This document shows, piece by piece, positions 53,659-63,600 of a stretch of 64,000 nt of DNA. Location: assembly GCF_038396785.1 (NCBI RefSeq), contig NZ_CP151087.1, positions 4,712,001 through 4,776,000 on the forward strand. The letters run 5' to 3'. A program made the position numbers and the translations under genes. This stretch comes from Sphingobacterium thalpophilum. Lineage in GTDB: Bacteria; Bacteroidota; Bacteroidia; Sphingobacteriales; Sphingobacteriaceae. The notes under the pieces are model-generated. The model saw only the letters and a program-made list of their open reading frames with translations. It had not been told where the DNA came from and searched no databases. How positions within the stretch are numbered: the stretch's first letter is position 1; each line of letters opens with the position of its first letter.

Positions 53659-53743
53659 TACCTAGGGCGGGAATCGAACCCGCACTCCCTTAACGGGAAC
53701 AGGATTTTAAGTCCTGCGTGTCTACCAGTTCCACCACCTAGGC
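53659..53743 (-). tRNA. tRNA-Leu(UAA)
   Basis: 85-nt class II tRNA. The acceptor GCCTAGG pairs with CCTAGGT, the anticodon loop is CTTAAAA (UAA), and there is a long variable arm. It is transcribed 5 nt after tRNA-Gly in the same operon. Confidence 0.97.
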
Positions 53744-53748
53744 AGGTG

Positions 53749-53821
53749 AGCGAAAAACGAGATTCGAACTCGCGACCCCAACCTTGGCAAGGTTGTGCTC
53801 TACCAGCTGAGCTATTTTCGC
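53749..53821 (-). tRNA. tRNA-Gly(GCC)
   Basis: 73 nt. The acceptor GCGAAAA pairs with TTTTCGC, and the anticodon loop TTGCCAA gives GCC. First in the tRNA-Gly/tRNA-Leu operon. Confidence 0.97.
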
Positions 53822-53874
53822 ATTGGAATTTTATTTCAATTTTCAAAAGAACCTTGCGTTCCTTTTTGGTGATG

Positions 53875-53905
53875 CAAATATAGAGCGAAAATTCAATATT
53901 GCAAA
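53875..53905 (-). promoter_or_regulatory. Promoter of the tRNA-Gly/tRNA-Leu operon
   Basis: TTTG (53905-53902), 19 nt, TATATTTG (53882-53875) on the minus strand; about 50 nt leader to the first tRNA. Confidence 0.85.
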
Positions 53906-53933
53906 ATATTTATTTACTTTCTTTCTGTGTTTT

Positions 53934-54422
53934 TTATAACTCCTTTGAATTCAGTATAGAAAAAATTAAATCACTCTCAAATCCGCGGTATAGTGCAAAC
54001 TGATAAACTTTGTTTTTAACTGCATAGCGGTCCTTGCCACTAATTTCACGGAGTTTTTTGTCCATGATGTGATTTAAGATTTGTTCATATTCATCGAGAT
54101 CGATTTGCTTAAATGCAATTTTTATCAATTGCTCGGATACCCGTTTTGCCTTGAGTGCCTGCTTGATTTTTACTTTGCCCCAGCCTTTCATGCGGAGCTT
54201 TCCGTTACAGTAGGCAATAGCAAAGCGTTCTTCATTTAAAAAATTATCGGCGATCAAATTGGCCAAAATATTTTCGACTTCTACTTCGTGTAGTCCCCAG
54301 CTGTAGAGCTTATCGCGTACTTCTTGCTGTGCGCGTTCTTGATAGACGCAATAGCTTTCCGCTTTCAACTGTGCCTGATGCTGCGTTAATATCTTCTTAT
54401 TTCTTTTTTCCTCGTCAAACAT
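53934..54422 (-). CDS. recX: RecX regulatory protein
   Basis: 162 residues, a helical three-repeat protein that modulates RecA filaments. Family blocks: RAQQEVRDKLYSWGL near 30, LANLIADNFLNEERFAIAYCNGKLRMKGWGKVKIKQAL in the middle, and FALYRGFESDLIFSIL at the end. It is divergent from murF-alr. recA is not in the window. Confidence 0.93.
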   Translation of the reverse strand: MFDEEKRNKKILTQHQAQLKAESYCVYQERAQQEVRDKLYSWGLHEVEVENILANLIADNFLNEERFAIAYCNGKLRMKGWGKVKIKQALKAKRVSEQLIKIAFKQIDLDEYEQILNHIMDKKLREISGKDRYAVKNKVYQFALYRGFESDLIFSILNSKEL

Positions 54423-54498
54423 ATTGTCAAAATTTCAAAAATAATATGAAATAACTAAAAAAATGTTCAGTTTTGACACAATCAAAAATATCAGGAGA

Positions 54499-56940
54499 AT
54501 GTACAAAATATCGGAAATCGCCCAGATTTTACATCCCAATCGCACATTTATCACGGATCCCAATTCTTTTGTCCAGCATTTATTTTACGACAGCCGTAAA
54601 ATTGTCCAAGCGGACAACGGGATTTTTTTTGCACTTCAGAAGAATAGAGATGGCCACCGTTATATTAGAGAAGCTTATGATAAGGGAGTTCGTAATTTTG
54701 TGCTTCAAATCGATAGTTCACAGGAAATGGAGTTTTTGGAGGCTAACATTCTTTGGGTAGCGGATAGCTTGGTCGCTATGCAGGAACTGGCAACTTTTCA
54801 TCGGCAGAAATTCGATTACCCGGTCATTGGAATCACTGGTAGCAATGGTAAAACGATAGTGAAAGAATGGCTTTTTCAGCTGATGTCTCCTGAATATAAG
54901 ATCTATAGAAGTCCCAAGAGTTATAACTCTCAGCTCGGTGTGGCACTTTCGTTATGGGGACTATCCGATCAGTATAATCTTGCGCTGATCGAAGCAGGAA
55001 TTTCAGAGAAAGGAGAAATGCAGCGCCTTGAGCAGATGATAAAACCAACGATAGGACTATTGACCAACATTGGTGTGGCACATAAAGCCGGTTTTAAATC
55101 GAAGGAGGAAAAGATTTATGAAAAGCTCGAGTTGTTTAAACATGTTGAAACCATGATTTTTCCGAATACTTACCTTGAAAATGTTCAATTGCCTTATCGG
55201 CCACGAAAATTTTCCTGGGGGCTTGATGAGGGGCTTTCTTTGGAGGTGTATTCCATCAAACAGGTCAACGACCGATTTACTAAGGTAACCTTCTATTATA
55301 CCGGGCGCACCTTTGCTGTTGAAGTACCGTTTGTGGATAAAGGAAATGTTGAGAATGCCATAAATTGTGTAGCGGTGATGCTACGTTTTGGTTATGAAAA
55401 TGAAGTGATCGCATCGAGGATTAAAGAGTTGCAGCCTGTGGCGATGCGTCTTGAGTTAAAAAAAGGAAAAAAGAATAGCTCCATTATCGATGACTCGTAT
55501 AGTAATGATCTGGATGCACTACAAATAGCCCTGGAGTTTTTAAATCAACAGGGCCAGCATCCGTTCAAGATGTTGATATTATCGGATATTCCCGGTGTTA
55601 CTATCGAAGATGAAAAAAGCTTGTCCAAGCTGAGACGTTTGCTTAGTGAGTATCGTTTGGATAAATTGATATTGATAGGTGAAGTGTTGCCTAAATTGGC
55701 TGCACAATTTGATGTGCCTTCCATTTCATATAGCGATACTGCTGCTTTTTTGGCCGATATAAGGTCGCTTTCTTTTGAAAATGCGACGGTATTACTGAAA
55801 GGAGGACGGGAGTTTCATTTTGAACGTATCAGTCAGCTTTTGGTCGCAAAATCACATGATACAGTGCTTGAAATCAATTTGAATGCACTGGAAAACAATC
55901 TAAATGTATACCGCCAGTTGTTACCGAAGCATGTTAAGCTGATGACGATGGTCAAAGCTTTCTCTTACGGCAGTGGAAGTTTCGAGATAGCAAATCTTTT
56001 GCAATTTAATCGGGTGGATTATCTGACGGTCGCTTTTGCGGATGAGGGGGTGGATTTGCGCGGTGCAGGAATCACATTGCCTATTGTGGTAATGAGTCCG
56101 GATGAAAGTTCTTTTGAGTCCATCGTTCAGTACAACCTTGAACCGGAGATTTATAGCTTTAGAATATTGTTTTCCTTCTTGAATTTTCTGAAAACGAAAC
56201 AGATAACTTCCTTTCCGATTCATATTAAGATAGATACTGGCATGCATCGGTTGGGTTTTATGCCTGACGAGGTCAATCGTTTAATAGCTGTGTTGCGTAC
56301 GGAAGCGGTTTTAGAGGTTAAATCTGCCTTTTCCCATTTAGCGTCTGCAGGAAATGAAAAGGACCGGGAATTTACACAGCGACAAATTGATCTGCTGGAT
56401 GACTTTACGAAACGTCTAGAAAGTGGTCTAGGATATTCCTTTCTACGTCATATTGCAGCAACCTCGGGTATTGAACTGTGGCCGAATGCGTATTTTGATA
56501 TGGTACGATTGGGGATCGGTCTCTATGGTATCGATATTGAGCGGCATGATTTACCCATTAGGGAGGCGAGTACCTTGAAAACGAATGTGACGCAAATTAA
56601 ATACCTCCCGGCAAGTGAGACCGTAGGTTATAATAGGCACGGTGTTCTGTATAGAGATAGTAAGATCGCCACGATTAAAATTGGTTATGCGGACGGTTAC
56701 GATAGGCGTTTTGGTAATGGTGTCGGTAAAATGTTGGTTAACGGTTTTTTAGTCCCTACTATTGGTGATATCTGTATGGATATGTGTATGCTGGATGTAA
56801 CGGATGTGGAAGTTGGAGAGGAAGATGAAGTTATCGTGTACCCTGATATAAAGTCAGCAGCGAAGGCTATAGGAACGATCCCTTATGAACTGCTGACCAG
56901 TATTTCCCAACGCGTAAAAAGAGTATATTTTTATGAATAA
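54499..56940 (+). CDS. Bifunctional MurF / alanine racemase
   Basis: About 813 residues. The N-terminal half is a MurF ligase (UDP-MurNAc-tripeptide:D-Ala-D-Ala; ATP loop GITGSNGKT, about 111-119). The C-terminal half (from about 465) is an alanine racemase with PLP Lys at about 486 in MTMVKAFSYGSG and the second catalytic Tyr in KIGYADGYDRRF. It makes D-Ala and adds D-Ala-D-Ala to the wall precursor. The fusion is typical of Bacteroidota. I prefer ATG 54499 (MYKISEIAQIL, the usual MurF start) over ATG 54463. Confidence 0.94.
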   Translation: MYKISEIAQILHPNRTFITDPNSFVQHLFYDSRKIVQADNGIFFALQKNRDGHRYIREAYDKGVRNFVLQIDSSQEMEFLEANILWVADSLVAMQELATFHRQKFDYPVIGITGSNGKTIVKEWLFQLMSPEYKIYRSPKSYNSQLGVALSLWGLSDQYNLALIEAGISEKGEMQRLEQMIKPTIGLLTNIGVAHKAGFKSKEEKIYEKLELFKHVETMIFPNTYLENVQLPYRPRKFSWGLDEGLSLEVYSIKQVNDRFTKVTFYYTGRTFAVEVPFVDKGNVENAINCVAVMLRFGYENEVIASRIKELQPVAMRLELKKGKKNSSIIDDSYSNDLDALQIALEFLNQQGQHPFKMLILSDIPGVTIEDEKSLSKLRRLLSEYRLDKLILIGEVLPKLAAQFDVPSISYSDTAAFLADIRSLSFENATVLLKGGREFHFERISQLLVAKSHDTVLEINLNALENNLNVYRQLLPKHVKLMTMVKAFSYGSGSFEIANLLQFNRVDYLTVAFADEGVDLRGAGITLPIVVMSPDESSFESIVQYNLEPEIYSFRILFSFLNFLKTKQITSFPIHIKIDTGMHRLGFMPDEVNRLIAVLRTEAVLEVKSAFSHLASAGNEKDREFTQRQIDLLDDFTKRLESGLGYSFLRHIAATSGIELWPNAYFDMVRLGIGLYGIDIERHDLPIREASTLKTNVTQIKYLPASETVGYNRHGVLYRDSKIATIKIGYADGYDRRFGNGVGKMLVNGFLVPTIGDICMDMCMLDVTDVEVGEEDEVIVYPDIKSAAKAIGTIPYELLTSISQRVKRVYFYE

Positions 56941-56984
56941 TAAAGGATATTCTGCATTTTTGAATAATATTTGATTTTCAATTC

Positions 56985-57584
56985 ATGTTTAGCAAATTAA
57001 TTAGAGGCTTTATTAATTATTTGATAAGAGGTATCCTGGTGGTGGTTCCTCTAGCTGGTGCTATTTTTTTAATAGTTTGGATTGTTGCATCAGTTGATTC
57101 GGCATTGAATCTAACTGAACATTTTTTGGAAGATGATAGAGGGCATCCCTTGTATATTCCGGGAATAGGTATTCTGACCGTTATTTTGGTGTTGGTTTTG
57201 GCAGGGCTTATTTTTACAAATTTTGTTACAGATCCAATTAAAGTGTGGATTAATCATCAGATCCAGCGGATTCCACTTTTAAATACATTATATTCTTCGA
57301 TTAAAGATTTTACAGAGGCCTTTGTTGGTGATGCAAAGAAATTTAATGAACCTGTCTTGGTAACGGTGAATGAGTTTGGTCTGAAGAAGATAGGTTTCTT
57401 AACGCAACATGATTTAAAAAGCATTGGGCTTGAAGAAGAGGTTATGGTGTATTTTCCATATTCATATTCTTTTGCGGGACAGGTTGTCATTATCAGTGCA
57501 GACAAGGTGAAAAAATTAGATATGTCGCCAACAGATGCCATGAAATTGGTTGTTTCCGGTGGTGTGAGCGGGATAGCCCATTAG
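56985..57584 (+). CDS. DUF502 membrane protein
   Basis: 199 residues, DUF502 family: two N-terminal transmembrane helices (about 12-33 and 57-80), then a soluble part with the family block RIPLLNTLYSSIKDFTEAF and, near the end, VSGGVSGI. The function is unknown. It is 44 nt after murF-alr, possibly co-transcribed; a strong terminator follows. Confidence 0.88.
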   Translation: MFSKLIRGFINYLIRGILVVVPLAGAIFLIVWIVASVDSALNLTEHFLEDDRGHPLYIPGIGILTVILVLVLAGLIFTNFVTDPIKVWINHQIQRIPLLNTLYSSIKDFTEAFVGDAKKFNEPVLVTVNEFGLKKIGFLTQHDLKSIGLEEEVMVYFPYSYSFAGQVVIISADKVKKLDMSPTDAMKLVVSGGVSGIAH

Positions 57585-57622
57585 TACTTCTTTGCAACAG
57601 TTGACTTTAAGATTTATTCAAT

Positions 57623-57660
57623 AAAAAGGCTGGAAATTGTCCACAATTTCCAGCCTTTTT
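57623..57660 (+). terminator. Terminator after DUF502 gene
   Basis: An 18-bp perfect stem AAAAAGGCTGGAAATTGT / ACAATTTCCAGCCTTTTT with a 2-nt spacer; could act on either strand. Confidence 0.9.
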
Positions 57661-57746
57661 GTTTTCGTCTGTTTTGTCCTTCCAATTGTAATCCCGTACG
57701 GCAGATACGTTTGCGATTGCCAAGTTTAAATGAAGAAATAGTGCTG

Positions 57747-58646
57747 CTAAGCTTTTTTCTGCCCTAAAGTTGGATTTACTGGCGGGATTGGGATATAGCC
57801 GTCATCTCCAGGAACCTTTGGAAATTCATGTTTTTCCCATTTTTCGCGCGCTATTTTTAATGTTTCAATGTCCGAAGCGACGAAGTTCCAGTCGATATAG
57901 CGTTGTTCAGGAAAAGGTTCGCCACCAAAAATGTAGACCGAGGTTCCAGCCTCCATTTTGAATTCACATAGTTTCGCATCTTTGGCAACTAAAATCTGCT
58001 TTGGACCGAATTCCTGACCTTCCGCATGAACAGTCCCATGCAGGATATATAATCCACTTTCGCCATATAGATGATCACCTAGTTTAATAGTTGCATCTTT
58101 TTCCGCTTTGATTTCAATAAGGTATAATGGGCTGTATACGGGGACCTCGGAACGGTGATCTTTAATTTCTCCTGCAATTAAGCGATAGGATACGCCATCT
58201 TCGGTCCAATGTGGAAGTTGCGGTTCTTCTATGTGAACAAAATTAGGCTCCATTTTTTCGAGTTCTTTTGGTAGGGCCACCCAAATCTGCAGTCCATGGA
58301 GGTCGTGCGGCGTCGATCGCAGTTGTTCCGGGGTTCTTTCGGAGTGTGTGACACCCTTACCTGCCGTCATCCAATTGACTGCTCCAGGTTTGATCTCAAC
58401 GGCATTTCCTAAGCTGTCCCGGTGCATAATGCTACCTTCGAATAGATAAGTCAATGTGGATAACCCGATATGCGGATGTGGTGCAATATCCATAAAGTGC
58501 GGTTCGGCAATGTTATCAGGTCCCATGTGGTCGATGAAGATAAAAGGGCCGACCATACGTTTCTGCCTGAAAGGAAGAAGTCGCCCAACTAAGAAATTGC
58601 CTATGTCAGCGGCTCTTTCTTCAATAACTATTGCAATATTTGACAT
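57747..58646 (-). CDS. Pirin-family protein
   Basis: 299 residues, a bicupin of the pirin family. Metal-binding-type His residues are in FIDHMGP and APHPHIGLSTLTYLFEG (about 55-70), with Glu in the THSERTPEQ stretch (about 100). The C-terminal cupin is typical. Some bacterial pirins have quercetinase activity; the real role is unknown. It is divergent from the kinase-like gene at 58692. Confidence 0.92.
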   Translation of the reverse strand: MSNIAIVIEERAADIGNFLVGRLLPFRQKRMVGPFIFIDHMGPDNIAEPHFMDIAPHPHIGLSTLTYLFEGSIMHRDSLGNAVEIKPGAVNWMTAGKGVTHSERTPEQLRSTPHDLHGLQIWVALPKELEKMEPNFVHIEEPQLPHWTEDGVSYRLIAGEIKDHRSEVPVYSPLYLIEIKAEKDATIKLGDHLYGESGLYILHGTVHAEGQEFGPKQILVAKDAKLCEFKMEAGTSVYIFGGEPFPEQRYIDWNFVASDIETLKIAREKWEKHEFPKVPGDDGYIPIPPVNPTLGQKKA

Positions 58647-58656
58647 AATGTTTCCT

Positions 58657-58664
58657 TATTTTTG
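58657..58664 (+). promoter_or_regulatory. -7 element before the LytS-like gene
   Basis: TATTTTTG, 27 nt before the ATG. A TTG lies 23 nt upstream (58631-58633), near the long limit for spacing. Confidence 0.5.
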
Positions 58665-58691
58665 TGTTTCTAATCTACAGCAATTTAAGAA

Positions 58692-59291
58692 ATGTCAAGT
58701 ATAATCAATCGTTTTTTGGGTAAAAAGAGTGTAAGAAATGAAGCGCTTTTGGCACTGGCAGATAGGTTGTCTTTTAGGAACAGTCAGCTGGACAGTTTTT
58801 TGATCGATCACCTAATACAAAGTAACAAAATAGATCCAGCCGACTTTTTTGCTTTCCAAGAGCAGTTGCTTAAGCTTCATGTTGACCGATTGGAGTCGAT
58901 GCAGGTGGAGCTTAGCTTGTTGAACCAATATTTGCAATTGGCTGAACGTTTTCTTCCGGCAGGTTTTACAGTCAAATGGGAAAATAAGCTTCAGTCTCAG
59001 GAGGAGATGATGTTGCCGCCGCTCATTCTTTTTCCTGTGGTACAGCATGCTGTTGAGAATGGTTATAATACGATGTCTTCTCATCCTGTACGGATCCGAT
59101 TATCGGGCTTATCCAAGTTGATTATGCTTGAAGTTAGCTATCGTGTGAACCATTATCTGGAAAGTCAATTTAGCAGTACACTGATACGTGATTTTAGACA
59201 GCGATTGGACTATCTTTTTCCGGAAAAACATAATTTGCTGATGAATAGCAACAGCAATACTTCTCGAATAACTTTAACTATCCAACTTTAG
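58692..59291 (+). CDS. Truncated, degenerate LytS-like histidine-kinase protein
   Basis: 199 residues, no membrane segment. The central region (about 55-130) resembles LytS/YehU-type kinases: long helix with LLNQYLQLAERF, then LPPLILFPVVQHAVENG in place of the usual PxLLxQPLVENAxxHG, an ATP-binding N-box. The expected phospho-acceptor block (NPHFLFN-type) is absent, and the N-terminal sensor region is missing. It may be a kinase remnant or an ATPase-like domain used without phosphotransfer. The stop overlaps the stop of the convergent HAD gene. Confidence 0.7.
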   Translation: MSSIINRFLGKKSVRNEALLALADRLSFRNSQLDSFLIDHLIQSNKIDPADFFAFQEQLLKLHVDRLESMQVELSLLNQYLQLAERFLPAGFTVKWENKLQSQEEMMLPPLILFPVVQHAVENGYNTMSSHPVRIRLSGLSKLIMLEVSYRVNHYLESQFSSTLIRDFRQRLDYLFPEKHNLLMNSNSNTSRITLTIQL

Positions 59292-60070
59292 ATGATATTG
59301 AAGTGTTTTAATGCATTCCAGATACCATTTTCATCAACACTGTCTGTTATATAATCTGCAATTTCCTTTACCTCGGGATTTGCATTACCCATAGCAATTC
59401 CAATATGGGTGTGCGCTAGCATGGTAATATCATTTCCGCCATCGCCAAATGACATAGTTTCTTCCAAGGTAAAGTTGAAATGATCTAAAAAAACATCTAT
59501 TCCAATTTTTTTGCTTTGCCCCATCGGATTGACATCCGCAAAAATGGGCGTCCATCTCGAAGCAACTGAATTTGGCATCACATTTTCCATGAATTCAGCT
59601 TCTTCTTCAGGATTGATGAAAACATTGACCTGCATAACGGAGTCCAGATCAAAATCCTTTTCGTAATCCCGAATAGGTGGTGTCGGCACATTGACCTGTT
59701 CGTACATTCGTTGTACCTCAGGTGTAACCTGGTTTAAGGAAATTTCCTTTTCGGACATAAATGAAAAAGTCAGGTCCTCACGCTTTTTAGCATAATCCAA
59801 TAAGGAGCGAATGTCTTTTTGAGGGATGTTATTTTTATAAATGACTTCCTGTTCCTTTGTGACGCAATACCCGCCATTGAAGGTGATATATCCATCAAAA
59901 TCGAGGTAACGAATATGTCCCAGCTGATTGTAGGATCGTCCTGTTGAAACAAATACCTTGATGTTTTTTTCTTTTAATAATTGAAATGCCTGTTGAGTAG
60001 ATTCGGGAACCTGATGTGTTTTGAAACTTAGCAAAGTTCCATCGATGTCAAAAAAGATCGCTTTAATCAT
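59288..60070 (-). CDS. Cof-type HAD-IIB phosphatase
   Basis: About 260 residues, a haloacid-dehalogenase-type phosphatase (type IIB, Cof-like). Motif I is FFDIDGTLL (nucleophile Asp8, Asp10), motif II STGRS, and the C-terminal metal motif FGDGGNDITML. It dephosphorylates sugar phosphates or flavin-like compounds in relatives. I chose ATG 60070 because the -7 element TATATTTG (60096-60089) overlaps the upstream TTG at 60091. It is convergent with the kinase-like gene, overlapping by 4 nt. Confidence 0.92.
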   Translation of the reverse strand: MIKAIFFDIDGTLLSFKTHQVPESTQQAFQLLKEKNIKVFVSTGRSYNQLGHIRYLDFDGYITFNGGYCVTKEQEVIYKNNIPQKDIRSLLDYAKKREDLTFSFMSEKEISLNQVTPEVQRMYEQVNVPTPPIRDYEKDFDLDSVMQVNVFINPEEEAEFMENVMPNSVASRWTPIFADVNPMGQSKKIGIDVFLDHFNFTLEETMSFGDGGNDITMLAHTHIGIAMGNANPEVKEIADYITDSVDENGIWNALKHFNII

Positions 60071-60088
60071 GGATTTTTGGGTCAAAAC

Positions 60089-60096
60089 CAAATATA
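60089..60096 (-). promoter_or_regulatory. -7 element of the HAD gene
   Basis: TATATTTG on the minus strand, 18 nt before the ATG at 60070; decides the start. The -33 element is weak. Confidence 0.5.
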
Positions 60097-60238
60097 CTAA
60101 ATACTTAGGATAGTGTAACTATTACAATATTAAATCTGAGGCGTTTTATCTCCTACAGACCATGAGAATTTTACCACATTGGTGGAAGAAAGGTGAACGT
60201 CAAATTTGTAATTAAAAGGAAATAAAACCTGAAATAAA

Positions 60239-60296
60239 AGGGACTTAATAGGTAGATTATAGGGCTTCATCCGAATGAGGTCCCTATAAAGTCCCT
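60239..60296. repeat. Nested inverted repeat upstream of dnaE
   Basis: Outer arms AGGGACTT (60239-60246) and AAGTCCCT (60289-60296). Inner arms TATAGGG (60258-60264) and CCCTATA (60282-60288), continued by CTTCAT / ATGAGG around CCGA. It folds into a long stem. It lies in the gene-free 60097-60619; nothing else convincing is seen there. It may be a REP-like repeat or a structured RNA. Confidence 0.7.
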
Positions 60297-60619
60297 ATTA
60301 GATACGTATTAAATGTGTTGTTAATTTGATATAAACTTGGCTCCTTCAATATATACGAAAAAAAGAGGCCGGGGGCTTTACGATTTGGTTTGATATTTAC
60401 TCATGGGATACACATAAAAAAAAGAAGATTGAGGAGTTTATGATGTTATTTCTTGTTGAAGCGGAACCGGTAGGCGGTATCGTGTGGCGCTAGATTTTCT
60501 TTAGTGGATTTTCGCAAAAATCTGACATAATCTTCTCTAATAATTTCGTAAATTTCAAGTTCAAAAAAATGTAAATTGTCTTGCATTTAATGTGTTGTAT
60601 TAAAGAGGGTTAGAATTTT

Positions 60620-63600
60620 ATGTATATTATTTTCGATACGGAAACGACGGGTTTGCCTAAGCGTTGGGACGCACCAATTACCGATACGGACAATTGGCCT
60701 CGCTGTATTCAATTGGCTTGGCAGATTCATGATGAGATGGGAAATTTGGTCGAACATCACGATTTCTTGATTAAGCCAGATGGATTTGATATACCCTATG
60801 ACTCTGAAAAAATACACGGCATATCGACTGCATTGGCAGAAGAGCAGGGATTGCCGCTCCAGGAGGTCTTAGAGAAATTCAATGTGGCATTGAATAAAGC
60901 CAAGTTTGTTGTTGGACAAAATATTGGTTTTGATTTGAATATCATGGGCTGTGAATTTTACCGTTATGGTGTTACGTCCAATATGGCTAATATGTCTGTA
61001 TTGGATACCTGTACGGAAGTAACAGCTGAACTTCTGAAAATTCCAGGCGGTCGTGGTGGACGCTTTAAACTACCCAATTTGACTGAGTTGCATTCCTATT
61101 TATTTGGAGTGCCATTTGCTGAGGCACATAATGCAACAGCCGACGTTGAAGCGACAACACGTTGTTTTCTGGAGCTTGTAAGAAGAGAGGTATTCACTGC
61201 CGAAGAACTTCAGGTCGATACGGGCTACTTTGTCGATTTTAAAACCAACAATCCGGGGCCTATACCCACTGTTGGACTGAAACATATCAACCTAAAAGCA
61301 GCTTCTGATGAAATTAGAAAACGGTCTCAGCCAGATGAAGTCAAGGTTGTCGTTGATGCGGACGCGTTAGCAGCTTTAAAGGATGCCAAATTTGCCCATT
61401 TACATAACCACTCTCAGTTTTCGATCCTGCAGTCGACGATGTCGTACGATAAGTTAGTTTCGGCAGCGGTGAAGGATAATATGCCTGCTGTTGCATTAAC
61501 GGACCACGGAAATATGATGGGGGCTTTTGAGTTTGTCTCTCGTGTTATAAGTCATAATAAAGAAGTTGAAGCGCAAAATGCGGAGGCAGTTGAGAATGGA
61601 GAGGAGCCTACTGGTCAGCTTTTAAAGCCAATTGTTGGTTGTGAATTTTTTGTTTGTGAAAACCACAAAGATAAGTCGAGGAAGGATAATGGTTATCAGA
61701 TTGTGTTATTGGCGAAAAATAAACGGGGGTACCATAATTTGGCTAAACTGGCTTCTTTTGCTTATACCGCGGGCTTCTATTATGTGCCGCGGATTGATAA
61801 AGATCTTATTCTTCAATACAAGGAAGATGTTATCGCTTTGTCAGGTAACCTACAAGGCGAGGTGCCGAATAAAATACTGAATATAGGTGAGAGTCAGGCC
61901 GAAGAGGCTTTGCTGTGGTGGAAAGAACAATTTGGGGATGATTTTTACCTGGAATTAATGCGTCATGGTCAGGAAGATGAGGATCGTGTGAATCAAACCT
62001 TGCTTAAATTTTCCCGCAAATATCAGGTCAAAGTTGTTGCGACCAATAATACATATTACGAGAAGAAAGGCGATGCACATGCGCATGATATTTTGCTCTG
62101 TGTGAAAGATGGTGAAAAGCTATCGACTCCAAAAGGTAGGGGACGTGGATTCCGTTTTGGTTTACCCAATCAGGAATATTATTTCAAATCTTCAGATGAA
62201 ATGAAGGCCCTTTTTAAAGATTTGCCCGAAGCGATTCTAAATATTCAGGAGATTGTCGATAAGGTAGAGATATTTAAGTTAAACCGCGATGTCCTATTAC
62301 CTAAATTTGATATTCCTGAGGAATTTCAGGTGGAAGCCGATCTTGAAGATGGGGGAAAACGTGGTGAAAATAAATACCTGGCGCATCTTTGTTATGTGGG
62401 GGCTGAGAAGCGTTATGAGGAAATAACAGATGATATTCGCGAACGTCTTGACTTTGAGTTGGCTACCATTGAGAAAACGGGGTATCCAGGTTACTTTTTG
62501 ATTGTTCAGGATTTTATTGCGGCGGCCCGGGATATGGGAGTTTCCGTGGGGCCGGGACGGGGATCTGCTGCTGGTTCGGCAGTAGCTTATTGTTTGGGAA
62601 TTACCAATATCGATCCGATTAAATATGACTTGCTTTTTGAGCGTTTCTTAAATCCCGACCGTGTGTCCATGCCTGATATTGATATCGATTTTGATGACGA
62701 GGGACGTGGACGTGTCATGCAATATGTAATCAATAAATATGGTGCTAGTCAAGTTGCCCAGATTATTACCTATGGTACAATGGCAGCAAAGTCATCCATC
62801 AAAGATACAGCGCGTGTATTGGACTTACCTTTGGGTGATGCCAATGAAATTGCCAAGCTGATTCCGAACCTTAAATTATCCAAGATTTTTACTTTAGATG
62901 ATGCCGGTTTAAAGGAAAAGCTAAGGACTGAGGAAATTGAAGCCGTCAATAGATTGAAATCTATTGCGGATGGTGCTGGATTGGAAGCGGAAACGATCAG
63001 ACAGGCCCGGGTTTTGGAGGGTTCTGTACGAAATACAGGTATCCATGCCTGTGGTGTTATTATTACACCAGACGATATTACTAATTTCGTTCCTGTTTCT
63101 TTGGCAAAAGACTCTGATCTTTATGTGACGCAGTTCGATAACCACGTTGTTGAAAGTGCCGGTTTGCTGAAAATGGACTTTTTGGGTTTAAAGACACTGA
63201 CACTGATTAAAGATACGGTAGAAAATGTCAAATTAAGCCATGGTATCGTGCTGGATCCGGATCAATTTCCGATCGACGATGAGCTTACTTATGAGCTCTT
63301 TCAACGTGGAGAGACCATCGGGGTGTTTCAGTATGAATCTCCTGGAATGCAGAAATACATGCGAGACCTTAAGCCGACGGTATTTGCCGATTTGATTGCG
63401 ATGAATGCACTTTATCGCCCGGGTCCAATAGAGTATATTCCAAGTTTTATTAAGCGTAAGCATGGTATAGATCCTATTGTTTACGATTTGGATGCCTGCG
63501 AGGAATATTTGAAAGAAACGTATGGAATTACGGTATACCAGGAGCAGGTAATGCTTTTGTCTCAAAAGTTAGCTGGATTTTCGAAAGGTGATGCCGACGT

